Notes under the pieces: model-generated
The model's database searches: none
Seen by the model: only the letters and a program-made list of their open reading frames with translations
What the model was told of the DNA's origin: nothing
Assembly: GCF_001423525.1 (NCBI RefSeq)
Contig: NZ_LMOI01000001.1
Coordinates: 496,001 to 560,000 of the forward strand
Length of the DNA: 64,000 bases
DNA from: Arthrobacter sp. Leaf137
GTDB taxonomy: Bacteria; Actinomycetota; Actinomycetes; Actinomycetales; Micrococcaceae
Direction of reading: 5' to 3'
Made by a program: the position numbers and the translations under genes
Shown: in pieces, positions 1 to 6,633 of the stretch
Layout: every line of letters starts with the position of its first letter
How positions within the stretch are numbered: position 1 is the first letter of the stretch

Positions 1-137
1 TGGTCCACGTGGTGGTGCTGGCCTCGCATATCCGGGGAGCCGACGCCCTGGCTGCCTTCCACTCCGCCATGCCCGCCACCCTGGAAGAGGCCGTGGACGT
101 AGCCGCCGCGCTCACCACCCCCACCAAGTTGGAATAG
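1..137 (+). CDS. C-terminal fragment of an unidentified protein
   Basis: The reading frame is open from the left edge and ends at TAG 135-137, giving the last 44 residues, an alanine-rich stretch ending ALTTPTKLE. The start lies outside the window and the family is not recognisable. The codons for the last residues overlap a 17-bp sequence (105-121) that recurs at 2721-2737. Read in the same frame, the right-hand copy encodes ALTTPTN followed by TAG. The present C-terminus may therefore have been created when the low-GC patch downstream was inserted. What is seen is the repeat and the matching reading frame; the insertion is inference. Confidence 0.55.
   Translation, partial: VHVVVLASHIRGADALAAFHSAMPATLEEAVDVAAALTTPTKLE
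105..121. repeat. 17-bp direct repeat, left copy
   Basis: GCCGCGCTCACCACCCC occurs here and exactly again at 2721-2737. The pair brackets the lower-GC segment that carries the SUFU and paralogous membrane-protein genes. The copy lies in the last codons of a protein gene. No integrase lies between the copies, so an attachment-site role is only inferred. Confidence 0.6.
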
Positions 138-156
138 TTCCGGGACGGCGCCAGAG

Positions 157-747
157 CTACCTCGTCCAGCGAAGTGGCAGTGATGCGTTCACCATAAGGA
201 ACGCGAGGAGGAACCAGCCACCGCAGAGAAGAACCGGGTCCGGTGTGAGGACGCTGTAGTGGATGCCGTTCTCGCCGCCAACGTGCGGAACCTTCATCAG
301 GCATCCTGCAGTCATCAGGCCCACGGCGATAGCGGATACTGCGACATATGCTCTGGCGTTGCCTGCCCACCGGCGGTTGACCCACGGTATGAGGCGAACG
401 GGCAGGCCAAGCACAACGAGTGAGACGATAGCGACCGCTGCCACCACGAGACCGCTCAGAGCCAGGCCGACCAAACTCAACAACCCGTCATAGTCGACCG
501 TCAGGGACAGCTGGATGATGCACCAGCTTGGCGCCATCAAAGCCAAGGCCAGAACCAACTGGCCGAGCGGAGCCAACCCCGTGCTTCCGTAACGTTGTCT
601 AGGAAGGTCTCCCAGCGTTTGAGGTGCCGCCGGTGGGGCGATGAAGTGCTGCCAGTTCGCATCCCGGTAGTGCGTTTCGGGGCTCACTGGGTAGCGCGGA
701 GGCCCTTGCGGAAGACCCGCGGCCGCGTCCTGTGCTTGGTCGCGCAT
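157..747 (-). CDS. Four-helix membrane protein, tandem paralog A
   Basis: This 196-residue protein has a hydrophilic N-terminus of about 55 residues followed by four hydrophobic segments, roughly residues 60-82, 88-112, 130-150 and 170-190. It has no signal peptide and no recognised domain. Its C-terminal half aligns by eye with the gene immediately upstream on the same strand (755-1306): LGLPVRL versus LGLPLRL, a shared DP/HP turn before the last helix, and FLMVNAS versus FLAVNAS. The two therefore look like a tandem duplication separated by 7 bp. GC content is lower than in genes from 2.8 kb onward. Function is unknown; a place in a mobile or immunity-type cluster is suggested only by the neighbouring SUFU gene. 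Confidence 0.6.
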   Translation of the reverse strand: MRDQAQDAAAGLPQGPPRYPVSPETHYRDANWQHFIAPPAAPQTLGDLPRQRYGSTGLAPLGQLVLALALMAPSWCIIQLSLTVDYDGLLSLVGLALSGLVVAAVAIVSLVVLGLPVRLIPWVNRRWAGNARAYVAVSAIAVGLMTAGCLMKVPHVGGENGIHYSVLTPDPVLLCGGWFLLAFLMVNASLPLRWTR

Positions 748-754
748 ATCGTCC

Positions 755-1306
755 CTACGCCGCTCGCCCGTGGCCGCCGCGGCGCCTCAATCGAAACGAC
801 GCGTTTACCGCCAGGAAAGTAAGGGCGAAGCATCCTGCCGTGAGGAAGCCAGGATGAGGCGTAGTCACGTCGAACGGAATTCCGTCGATTTCGCCAACTT
901 GGCGCTCCGAAATATTGAAGCCGGAAATCAGGAGCCCTGCACCGGCTGCAGCGATGAGAACGTAGAGCCCCCAGTTCCCCAGCCACCAGCTGCTCAGCCG
1001 ACGGTTCAGGCGAAGAGGAAGTCCAAGCGCGATGCCTGCCCCCATGACGAAAATGGGCCCAAAGAGGAGCAGGATGATGGTGCCCAGGAACTCATATCCA
1101 ACGCTCGCTGGCATCAGGCAGACGAACCACAGGACCGAAAGAATTGGATACGCGATGGCCAGTTGCCTGATGGGGGCGATATCAGGCATGTCCGCTGGTC
1201 TCACCCAGACGCCTGGCGCGTGGGTTTGTACCTCCGCGTGGACTCTTGGCCGTGCAGGTGAGTCACCTTGTTCCCCCATCCCGCCATTATGCCGGAGTTG
1301 TTTCAC
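755..1306 (-). CDS. Four-helix membrane protein, tandem paralog B
   Basis: This 183-residue membrane protein starts with GTG at 1306; an ATG nine codons in (1279) is a possible alternative, and neither has a strong ribosome site. A polar N-terminus of about 45 residues is followed by four hydrophobic stretches. The C-terminal 90 residues match paralog A just downstream, including the LGLPLRL motif after helix 2 and FLAVNAS in helix 4. The spacing suggests co-transcription with paralog A. No known family is recognised. The duplication can be seen directly; the function cannot. Confidence 0.6.
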   Translation of the reverse strand: MKQLRHNGGMGEQGDSPARPRVHAEVQTHAPGVWVRPADMPDIAPIRQLAIAYPILSVLWFVCLMPASVGYEFLGTIILLLFGPIFVMGAGIALGLPLRLNRRLSSWWLGNWGLYVLIAAAGAGLLISGFNISERQVGEIDGIPFDVTTPHPGFLTAGCFALTFLAVNASFRLRRRGGHGRAA

Positions 1307-1359
1307 TCGTAGACGGGTCCCCCACTGGGATCGGGGTTGTTGCTTGCGGCGAAGAAAAG

Positions 1360-1917
1360 TCAGACTACCGAGGGCCGTCCCACGTCGTACGGGTCCCAGC
1401 CGAGCTGCCAGAAAGCCTCTAACCCGTGATCATGAATGAAGAGGCGCTCGGCTTCGTGAATCGGGTAGAGGCCACAAATGTTGATCGGCCGGGTCTCTCC
1501 AACGTTTATGTCGGCGAAGTCGGCACGGTCCAGAACGGCTGGTGCAAAGATGACGAACGCGGTCATTTCAGAGTCGGGGGCGATCCTCTCGCCTAGGTTT
1601 ATCGTGTCCCCGTAATGGAACGGGTTGTCGCCGCGTTGGGTCTCTCCGATGTGTCCGAGCACCAGAGGCCACCGAAGGTCATCGGACCTTACGCTGATAC
1701 AAAGCTCAGGCTTGCCAAGTCGCCAGTGGGGATGATCGGCCAAGCTGACGCCATAAGTGATGCCGGTGAGCATTCCGGGTTCAGGAACGTCGTCATAGAC
1801 GACCACGGTCACGCGGGGCAAGTCTCGGCTTCCCTCGAACGGAAAGAAGCGCGGCTCGATTCCGCCGCTTATGTAGTCCAGGTGGGAGAAGAACTGCTCG
1901 ACTCGAGTGGGCACCAC
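1360..1917 (-). CDS. Suppressor of fused (SUFU) domain protein
   Basis: This 185-residue soluble protein resembles the bacterial SUFU domain family (PF05076). Features seen are an N-terminal HLDYISGG segment, a central ELCIS region with WPLVLGHIGE, a GDTINLGERIAP turn, and the C-terminal block ICGLYPIHEAE followed by GLEAFW. In bacteria this family is often found as an immunity protein in polymorphic toxin clusters, where it protects the producer or a competitor. No toxin gene is visible here, so an orphan immunity role is inference. The start is GTG 1917 (or GTG 1914) without a clear ribosome site. It sits upstream of the two paralogous membrane proteins on the same strand, in the same lower-GC patch. 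Confidence 0.7.
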   Translation of the reverse strand: MVPTRVEQFFSHLDYISGGIEPRFFPFEGSRDLPRVTVVVYDDVPEPGMLTGITYGVSLADHPHWRLGKPELCISVRSDDLRWPLVLGHIGETQRGDNPFHYGDTINLGERIAPDSEMTAFVIFAPAVLDRADFADINVGETRPINICGLYPIHEAERLFIHDHGLEAFWQLGWDPYDVGRPSVV

Positions 1918-2191
1918 GCCACACTAACAATCAAACACTTCGCGTCAGGAGGCGAAGCAAATCTGTCGTTTGAATGGTGCTGCAGTCAGGTCAGCAAATG
2001 CGTAGAACCCAGTATGGCGAGTTGGATAGTGTGCGCCGGGAGCCGGAGCCGGAGCTGGTTGCTGAGCGGACGCCGTGTCCGGTATGGGATCGTTCAACGC
2101 GCACCGCCGGCCGGTCTTTAGTCGGCTAATGATGGATGCTCCTGACCGGCGTCGATTTCCAGGTGCTTTCTACCCGGCGAGGTGCCCTTTG

Positions 2192-2358
2192 TCAGTCCCC
2201 CAAGGGCTCGATTAAAACGAACTCGACGAGCTCTGGCCCGTCGCCCCAGGTGGCGCTGCATGGACCACCTGCATCTTGATTGCGGTGATTGATTCTTCGA
2301 CGTGGACGAAGTCCGGGAACTCAGATGCGAACGCAGAGAAGAGGTCGCTTTCCTGCAA
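2192..2358 (-). pseudogene. Small gene broken by a frameshift
   Basis: Reading from TTG 2358, which follows a good GGAGGA ribosome site, the first frame gives a protein-like run (LQESDLFSAFASEF then VHVEESITAIKMQVVHA) before degenerating to PPGATGQSSSSSF and a stop at 2212-2214. From about position 2256 another frame continues convincingly as SATWGDGPELVEFVLIEPLG and stops at TGA 2194-2192. A single indel near 2255 would join them into a protein of about 55 residues. No family is recognised. The rest of 1918-2432 holds no intact gene that I can support. The indel could also be a sequencing error, in which case the gene is intact. Confidence 0.4.
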
Positions 2359-2432
2359 CTCTTGTCCTCCACATCTTTCTGATTGAATCAGCGCATGCTT
2401 TTGACACGAGACCTACCTGGTGATCGCTAACG

Positions 2433-2678
2433 ATGCTGCGGCCACCCCTTGACGAATTCATGACTGGGGAGTTGAACGACTTCATCCGTGCCCAGCTCCT
2501 CACGGCACTGGAGCATCTGAAGACCGGGCGGCGGTATTTCACGTACAACTCCTTCAACGTGCTGCTCGACGCAGATGCAGGCACAGCGACAGTTGAAGAC
2601 GTGTTTGCCGTTGACCGCCAGAGCACAGTGATGCTCGAAGAGCTCCGAACTCACCTGCGGACAGCTGAAGACTCATAA
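2433..2678 (+). CDS. Small hypothetical protein
   Basis: The encoded protein has 81 residues from ATG 2433, or 72 if it starts at ATG 2460. Neither start has a strong ribosome site. The sequence looks like a compact alpha/beta protein: an N-terminal helix (ELNDFIRAQLLTALEHL), a tyrosine-rich strand RRYFTYNSFNVLLD, an acidic turn, a second strand TATVEDVFA and a C-terminal helix EELRTHL. It is unlike any family I can name. It is the last gene of the lower-GC patch, divergent from the frameshifted small gene, and ends 42 bp before the right copy of the 17-bp repeat. Its company makes a small immunity-type protein possible, but nothing in the sequence proves it. Confidence 0.5.
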   Translation: MLRPPLDEFMTGELNDFIRAQLLTALEHLKTGRRYFTYNSFNVLLDADAGTATVEDVFAVDRQSTVMLEELRTHLRTAEDS

Positions 2679-2720
2679 GCTGCTTGCATACGGAGGCAAC
2701 AACCGCGGCGCGCCAAAACA

Positions 2721-2737
2721 GCCGCGCTCACCACCCC
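2721..2737. repeat. 17-bp direct repeat, right copy
   Basis: This is identical to 105-121. It runs straight into the first 66-bp palindrome. In frame it reads ALTTP and continues TN-stop, matching the end of the truncated gene at the left edge. Confidence 0.6.
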
Positions 2738-2800
2738 AACTAACTAGCAGTAGATGTCGTTTTGGGGCCCCATAACGGCATCTACTGCGACCTAGTTGGG
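2735..2800. repeat. 66-bp palindromic element, copy 1
   Basis: The element is a long interrupted palindrome: outer arms CCCAACTA / TAGTTGGG, inner arms CAGTAGATG / CATCTACTG, and a GGGGCCCC core. It is the same length as the copies at 4387-4452 and 15568-15633 and differs from the 4387 copy at one position. It could fold into a cruciform or RNA hairpin. It lies between the lower-GC patch and the glycosyltransferase gene. It encodes no transposase and resembles a REP or MITE-type interspersed element. Confidence 0.85.
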
Positions 2801-2842
2801 AGAGCGGGAAACTGCGTGCGCCGCCCCGTGTAGGGTCAACGG

Positions 2843-4369
2843 GTGGAAACTCAGAGGACTGCGACGCACACGGGCACACCGGACGGACTCGGGAACCGGC
2901 GGCAGGGCCCGGACTCAGGAGCAGTAAGTAGCGGATGGAAGCTCCCGGCCGCCCTGGGGCTCCTTGCATTCTGCGTGGCCTTCGTGGGCATGTGGATCCC
3001 CTCCTTCTGGGACGACGAGATCGCCACCATCTCCGCCGCCCGCCGCTCCCCCGGCGAACTGCTGCTGCTCCTTCAATCCGTGGACGCCGTGCACGGGCTG
3101 TACTACCTCTTCATGCACTTCTGGACCTCCGTGTTTGGATTCTCGGAGATCGCCATGCGGATCCCGTCGGCCCTGGCCGTGGGGCTGGCGTGCGCCGGAA
3201 CCACCATCATTGGCCGCAGGCTGGGCTCACCCACCGCGGGCATCGCCGCCGGCCTGGTCCTGGCCTTCCTTCCCCGCATGGTCTGGGCCGGCACCGAGGC
3301 CCGGCAGTCCGCCCTCACGGCGCTGCTGGCGGTTGCCCTCACTCTGCTCCTGCTCCGCGCCTGGGAGTCCAACCGCGTCCTCGACTGGGTGCTGTACGGC
3401 CTGTGCGCGGTGGTGGGCGTCTGGATGTTCATGTTCTTCGTCCTCGCCGTGATGGCGCACGCAGCGGCAGCGGTAATCCTGCGGCGGCGGGTCCTCGGAA
3501 CGCTGGTAGCCTCCGCAGTGGCCGGTGCCACGGTGCTGCCGTTCGTCCTCCACGCCCTGGGGCAGAAGGCACAGGTGGACTGGATCCAGAACCGCTCGCT
3601 CGCCCAGACCCTCATGACCGCCGCCGTGAAGCAGTTCTTCTACGGCGATGACAGGCCCACCAACAACGCTCCGCCGCAGTGGGTCCTCGGCGCCATGCTG
3701 GTGCTCGGCGTGATGGAGGTGGGCCTGGTGGTGTGGGGTATCTGGGCTTCCCGGCGCCACAGCCGGCACCGGACTCTCATCGTCCTGGGCCTCTCCATCA
3801 TCCTGCTCCCGGCCCTGGGGCTCCTGCTGGTCAGCGTGGTGGCCCAGCCGGTTTACGTGGCCAGATACCTGACCTTCACCGCCCCCGCCTTCGCCCTGCT
3901 GGTGGGCCTGGGGATCTCCCAACTGCCCGCCCGGAAAGCCTGGCTGCGCCCGGTGGCGCTGGCCGCCGTCGTCCTCTGCAGCCTGGTTCCCCAGCTGACC
4001 ATCAAGAGCGTGGTCAACGAACCCGCCGACACCGAGCGCCGCGTCGCCGGCATGCTGGACGGGGCACTCCCCCGGCCCGCCGCCGTCGTGTTCGGGGAGC
4101 CGTACCTGCGCGACCTCGCCCTGGCCTATCCGGAACACTTCGACGGCGTGGCAGACCTCGCGCTGGAGGCAAGCCCAGCGGAGTCCGGAACGCTGTGGGG
4201 CGTGAACTCGCCCGTCGCCGCCGGTGAACTGGCCCGCCGCGGAAATGTCCTCTTCGTCGGCCAGGGCGGCGCGCCGGCCGACCTCTCCGCTTTCGCAGAA
4301 GCGGGCTGCCGGGAAACGGACAACCGGCCCTTCGAGCGCATGGTGCTGATTTCCTTCGCCTGTTCCTGA
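2843..4369 (+). CDS. GT-C family membrane glycosyltransferase (ArnT/PMT-like)
   Basis: This 508-residue polytopic protein has about ten hydrophobic helices and a C-terminal soluble domain of about 110 residues. After the first helix comes DDEIATISAA, the acidic pair typical of the first extracytoplasmic loop of PMT/ArnT-like GT-C enzymes, which bind a polyprenyl-phosphate sugar donor. A WAGTEARQSALTALL segment resembles the conserved loop of PMT_2 (PF13231) proteins. It probably transfers a sugar from a lipid carrier to a cell-envelope acceptor; donor and acceptor are unknown. The start is GTG 2843 with only a weak purine-rich region upstream. The gene stands alone between two nearly identical 66-bp palindromes, as if it were a cassette. 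Confidence 0.75.
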   Translation: METQRTATHTGTPDGLGNRRQGPDSGAVSSGWKLPAALGLLAFCVAFVGMWIPSFWDDEIATISAARRSPGELLLLLQSVDAVHGLYYLFMHFWTSVFGFSEIAMRIPSALAVGLACAGTTIIGRRLGSPTAGIAAGLVLAFLPRMVWAGTEARQSALTALLAVALTLLLLRAWESNRVLDWVLYGLCAVVGVWMFMFFVLAVMAHAAAAVILRRRVLGTLVASAVAGATVLPFVLHALGQKAQVDWIQNRSLAQTLMTAAVKQFFYGDDRPTNNAPPQWVLGAMLVLGVMEVGLVVWGIWASRRHSRHRTLIVLGLSIILLPALGLLLVSVVAQPVYVARYLTFTAPAFALLVGLGISQLPARKAWLRPVALAAVVLCSLVPQLTIKSVVNEPADTERRVAGMLDGALPRPAAVVFGEPYLRDLALAYPEHFDGVADLALEASPAESGTLWGVNSPVAAGELARRGNVLFVGQGGAPADLSAFAEAGCRETDNRPFERMVLISFACS

Positions 4370-4386
4370 CCGGCCGCGCGCAGCAC

Positions 4387-4452
4387 CCCAACTAACTAGC
4401 AGTAGATGTCGTTTTGGGGCCCCATAACGACATCTACTGCGACCTAGTTGGG
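4387..4452. repeat. 66-bp palindromic element, copy 2
   Basis: This copy has the same length and arms as copy 1 at 2735-2800, with a single base difference in the right inner arm. It starts 17 bp after the glycosyltransferase stop and ends 19 bp before the ATG of the fetB-like gene, so it could serve as a transcription terminator or mRNA-end structure. Confidence 0.85.
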
Positions 4453-4471
4453 GGCGGGATACGCTGGCCTG

Positions 4472-5218
4472 ATGCCCCACCTTGCCGACCTGCTGCCCAC
4501 CCTGGCGGCGCTCGCCATCCTGGTGGCACTCACGGTGGGCGTCCTCTGGGGCTCCCGGACGCCGCAGTACCAAGCCCCCGCCGTGGCCATCCTCCGCGGC
4601 GCCGCCCAGCTGGCGCTCATCAGCCTCATCCTGGGCGGCATCATCAGCGATCCGCTGTGGGTGGGCGCGGCGTTGCTGGTCATGTTCAGCGTGGCGGCCA
4701 AGACGGCGGCGCGCCGGCTGGGCTGGTCCTGGCACCGGTTTGCCGTGGTGGCCGGAACGATGGCGCTGGGCATCACGGTGACCCTGGGCGTCGTGTTCGC
4801 AACCGGTGCAATCGACTTCACGCCGCGCTACGTGCTGGCGGTGGGCGGGATCGTGATCGGCAATTGCATGACCATCGCCGTGCTGGCCGGGCGCCGGTTC
4901 TACGAGGCCGTCAATGAGCAGTGGGACCAGGTGGAAGGGTGGCTGGCGCTGGGTGCCACCGCCGGTGTGGCCACACTGGCGCAGGCTCGGCAGTCCGTGC
5001 ATTCAGCACTGATCCCCTCCACGGACCAGACCAAAACCACCGGCCTGGTCACCCTCCCCGGCGCGTTCGTGGGCGCCATCTTCGGCGGCGCCTCACCGCT
5101 GGAGGCGGGCCGGTTCCAGGTGGTGGTGCTCGCGTCCATCATGGCAGCTGGGTCCGTCACCGCCGTCGTCCTTCTCCGCTCGCTGCGCGGCGTGAAGGTG
5201 CGGCCGGCGGTTCCCTAA
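4472..5218 (+). CDS. fetB: FetB/UPF0014-type ABC transporter permease
   Basis: The protein has 248 residues and about seven transmembrane helices, the usual FetB length. Characteristic family features are the N-terminal AILRGAAQLALISLILGGI region, the central YVLAVGGIVIGNCMTIAVLAGRRF motif, a soluble loop with ALGATAGVATLAQARQSVHSALIPS, and TTGLVTLPGAFVGAIFGGASPLEAGRFQ. In Escherichia coli FetAB exports iron and supports oxidative-stress tolerance. The ATP-binding partner FetA is normally adjacent but is absent here, so it must be encoded elsewhere or this permease acts with another ATPase. I chose ATG 4472 because the longer GTG start at 4448 would fall inside the palindromic element. Confidence 0.8.
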   Translation: MPHLADLLPTLAALAILVALTVGVLWGSRTPQYQAPAVAILRGAAQLALISLILGGIISDPLWVGAALLVMFSVAAKTAARRLGWSWHRFAVVAGTMALGITVTLGVVFATGAIDFTPRYVLAVGGIVIGNCMTIAVLAGRRFYEAVNEQWDQVEGWLALGATAGVATLAQARQSVHSALIPSTDQTKTTGLVTLPGAFVGAIFGGASPLEAGRFQVVVLASIMAAGSVTAVVLLRSLRGVKVRPAVP

Positions 5219-5233
5219 GCGCCCCGGGCTCAC

Positions 5234-5259
5234 GGAAAGAGCGGCAGGAAAGAGCGGCA
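5234..5259. repeat. Two tandem 13-bp units
   Basis: GGAAAGAGCGGCA is repeated head to tail in the gap between the fetB-like gene and the convergent SPW gene. No function is evident. Confidence 0.5.
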
Positions 5260-5365
5260 GGAAGTGCTGCCACACATAGCTCCGCCACGGCCTCGGCGGC
5301 TGCCGGAGGTCAGGAGTTCGGATCTCCCTATCCTTCGACCGCTCCGGCCATGGCGGAGTGTTTTG

Positions 5366-5722
5366 CTAATGCGAGACGCGGTAGGTGTGGCGGACATCGG
5401 TGCTCGGCTTGATGGCTGCTGCCGTAACCACCAGCGCCGCACCACCTGCGATCCACGATGTCAGCGCCGCTCCCGTGGCGCCTGTGTAGGTCCCCAGCCA
5501 TGGCGAGAGGACCAGCCCTGCGGCGAGGATTGCCTGGACGTATTCCATGGCCGGCATTCCGGGCATGGCCAGGTTGATCAGGCCACTGACCACCAGCAGC
5601 CCGCCGAAAACGAGCATGCAGGTTGTGGACAAGTTGAGCTGCCGGGTCCACAGGACCGCGACCGCAGTGAAGAGTCCGGCGGCGACTGTTGCCCAGTCCT
5701 GCCACCGATACCACTTAGTCAC
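5366..5722 (-). CDS. SPW repeat family membrane protein
   Basis: The protein has 118 residues with four hydrophobic helices. The SPW signature appears in LVLSPWLGTY, and the N-terminus (TKWYRWQDWATVAAGLF) is typical of the SPW family (PF03779), which has one or two copies of a two-helix unit. The role is unknown; the family is common in soil bacteria. GTG 5722 is chosen because AGGAA lies six bases upstream; an in-frame extension to 5791 lacks such a site. It is transcribed away from the padR operon, with about 140 bp to the padR promoter. Confidence 0.75.
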   Translation of the reverse strand: MTKWYRWQDWATVAAGLFTAVAVLWTRQLNLSTTCMLVFGGLLVVSGLINLAMPGMPAMEYVQAILAAGLVLSPWLGTYTGATGAALTSWIAGGAALVVTAAAIKPSTDVRHTYRVSH

Positions 5723-5862
5723 TGAATTTCCTTTCTGTCCGGAACGGTGGGGCCTGCTGCCTTTCCGCCCCGCGGACACTGCTGCCCGCAACTTAAGTCA
5801 ACGCCTCACTGACGCCTTCTTCAAGGGCAAAAGGGCCCTCCGTAGAAGCCCGGAAAAACCTC

Positions 5863-5910
5863 TTGCACCACCGGTACCCAGTGTTACTATGTACTGGTAG
5901 TCAGCAACAC
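5863..5910 (+). promoter_or_regulatory. padR promoter with overlapping operator
   Basis: TTGCAC (5863-5868) and TACTAT (5885-5890) are spaced by 16 bp and form a good sigma-70-type promoter 40 bp before padR. An inverted repeat, GTGTT...AACAC with inner ACTA...TAGT (5881-5910), covers the -10 box. A regulator bound there would block transcription, as expected for an autoregulated PadR repressor. Binding by this PadR is inferred. Confidence 0.65.
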
Positions 5911-5930
5911 TAAGTAGCAGGAGCAGCGCA

Positions 5931-6260
5931 ATGGGCAAACAGATGACGGAGATGCTCAAAGGCACACTGGAAGGCATCGTCCTGGCAATCCTGGCCACGC
6001 GGCCCGCCTACGGCTACGAGATCACCACACGGCTGCGGGACCAGGGCTTCGCGGACATCGCCGAGGGGACGGTGTACGCGCTGCTGGTCCGCATCGAACA
6101 GCGCGGCCTGGTGGACGTGGAGAAGGTCCCGTCCGAGAAGGGCCCGCCGCGCAAGGTGTACTCGCTGAACAGCACGGGCACGCAGGAACTTGCAGAGTTC
6201 TGGAGGACGTGGAGCTTCCTCGCAGAACGTATCGAACAGCTCCACCAGGAAGGTAACTGA
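5931..6260 (+). CDS. PadR family transcriptional regulator
   Basis: This 109-residue protein is mostly a winged-helix DNA-binding domain. It starts MLKGTLEGIVLAILATRPAYGYEI, the typical PadR opening, followed by the recognition region EGTVYALLVRIEQRGLV and the wing PPRKVYSLNSTG. The short C-terminal helix corresponds to the dimerisation arm of PadR subfamily 2. PadR proteins usually repress neighbouring efflux or detoxification genes until a ligand is bound. It is the first gene of an operon with a DUF1048 protein and a DrrAB-like ABC exporter, and has an inverted repeat over its own -10 box, so autoregulated control of drug efflux is the likely role. Confidence 0.85.
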   Translation: MGKQMTEMLKGTLEGIVLAILATRPAYGYEITTRLRDQGFADIAEGTVYALLVRIEQRGLVDVEKVPSEKGPPRKVYSLNSTGTQELAEFWRTWSFLAERIEQLHQEGN

Positions 6261-6261
6261 C

Positions 6262-6633
6262 ATGGCCGCCAAATGGATCGAAGCACTCACCGGACCGCTC
6301 GAACAGAAGAAGCACTACAAGCAGGCCAAGGCACGCCTCGATGCGCTCCCCGAGCCCTACCTCACCGCCGCCGCGGCCTTCAACAGGTACCTCATGTACT
6401 ACGGCGGAGTCACCGAGGGCGACACCATGGTGCAGATGATCTCCGACCTTGCCGACCTCTGGGAACGCGCCGCCGTCGACGGCACCCCGGTGGGCGACAT
6501 CGTGGGCAGCGACCCCGTGGAGTTCGCCGAATCGTTCGCCCAGGCGTACGGGGGCAAGCGCTGGATCGACAAGGAACGCGCCCGGCTGATCGAGGCCGTG
6601 GACGATGCGAAGAGGAAGGAATCCCGGCCATGA
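6262..6633 (+). CDS. DUF1048 family protein
   Basis: The protein has 123 residues and looks all-helical. It opens AAKWIEALTGPLEQKKHYKQAKARLDALPEPYLTAAAAFNRYLMYYG and ends in a charged helix, as in the DUF1048 family, which is regularly encoded beside PadR regulators and ABC exporters. Biochemical function is unknown; a role in signalling to or modulating the regulator is possible. The ATG lies one base after the padR stop codon, and its own stop overlaps the next ATG as ATGA, so the operon is translationally coupled. Confidence 0.75.
   Translation: MAAKWIEALTGPLEQKKHYKQAKARLDALPEPYLTAAAAFNRYLMYYGGVTEGDTMVQMISDLADLWERAAVDGTPVGDIVGSDPVEFAESFAQAYGGKRWIDKERARLIEAVDDAKRKESRP

Noticed and set aside
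2118..2372. 84-codon minus-strand frame in the low-GC patch
   Set aside because: Ser/Arg-rich composition without protein character; the better reading is the frameshifted small gene in other frames.
3227..5002. 591-codon minus-strand frame across the glycosyltransferase and fetB genes
   Set aside because: His/Gln/Gly-rich antisense shadow of two well-supported plus-strand genes; it also runs through the 66-bp palindrome.
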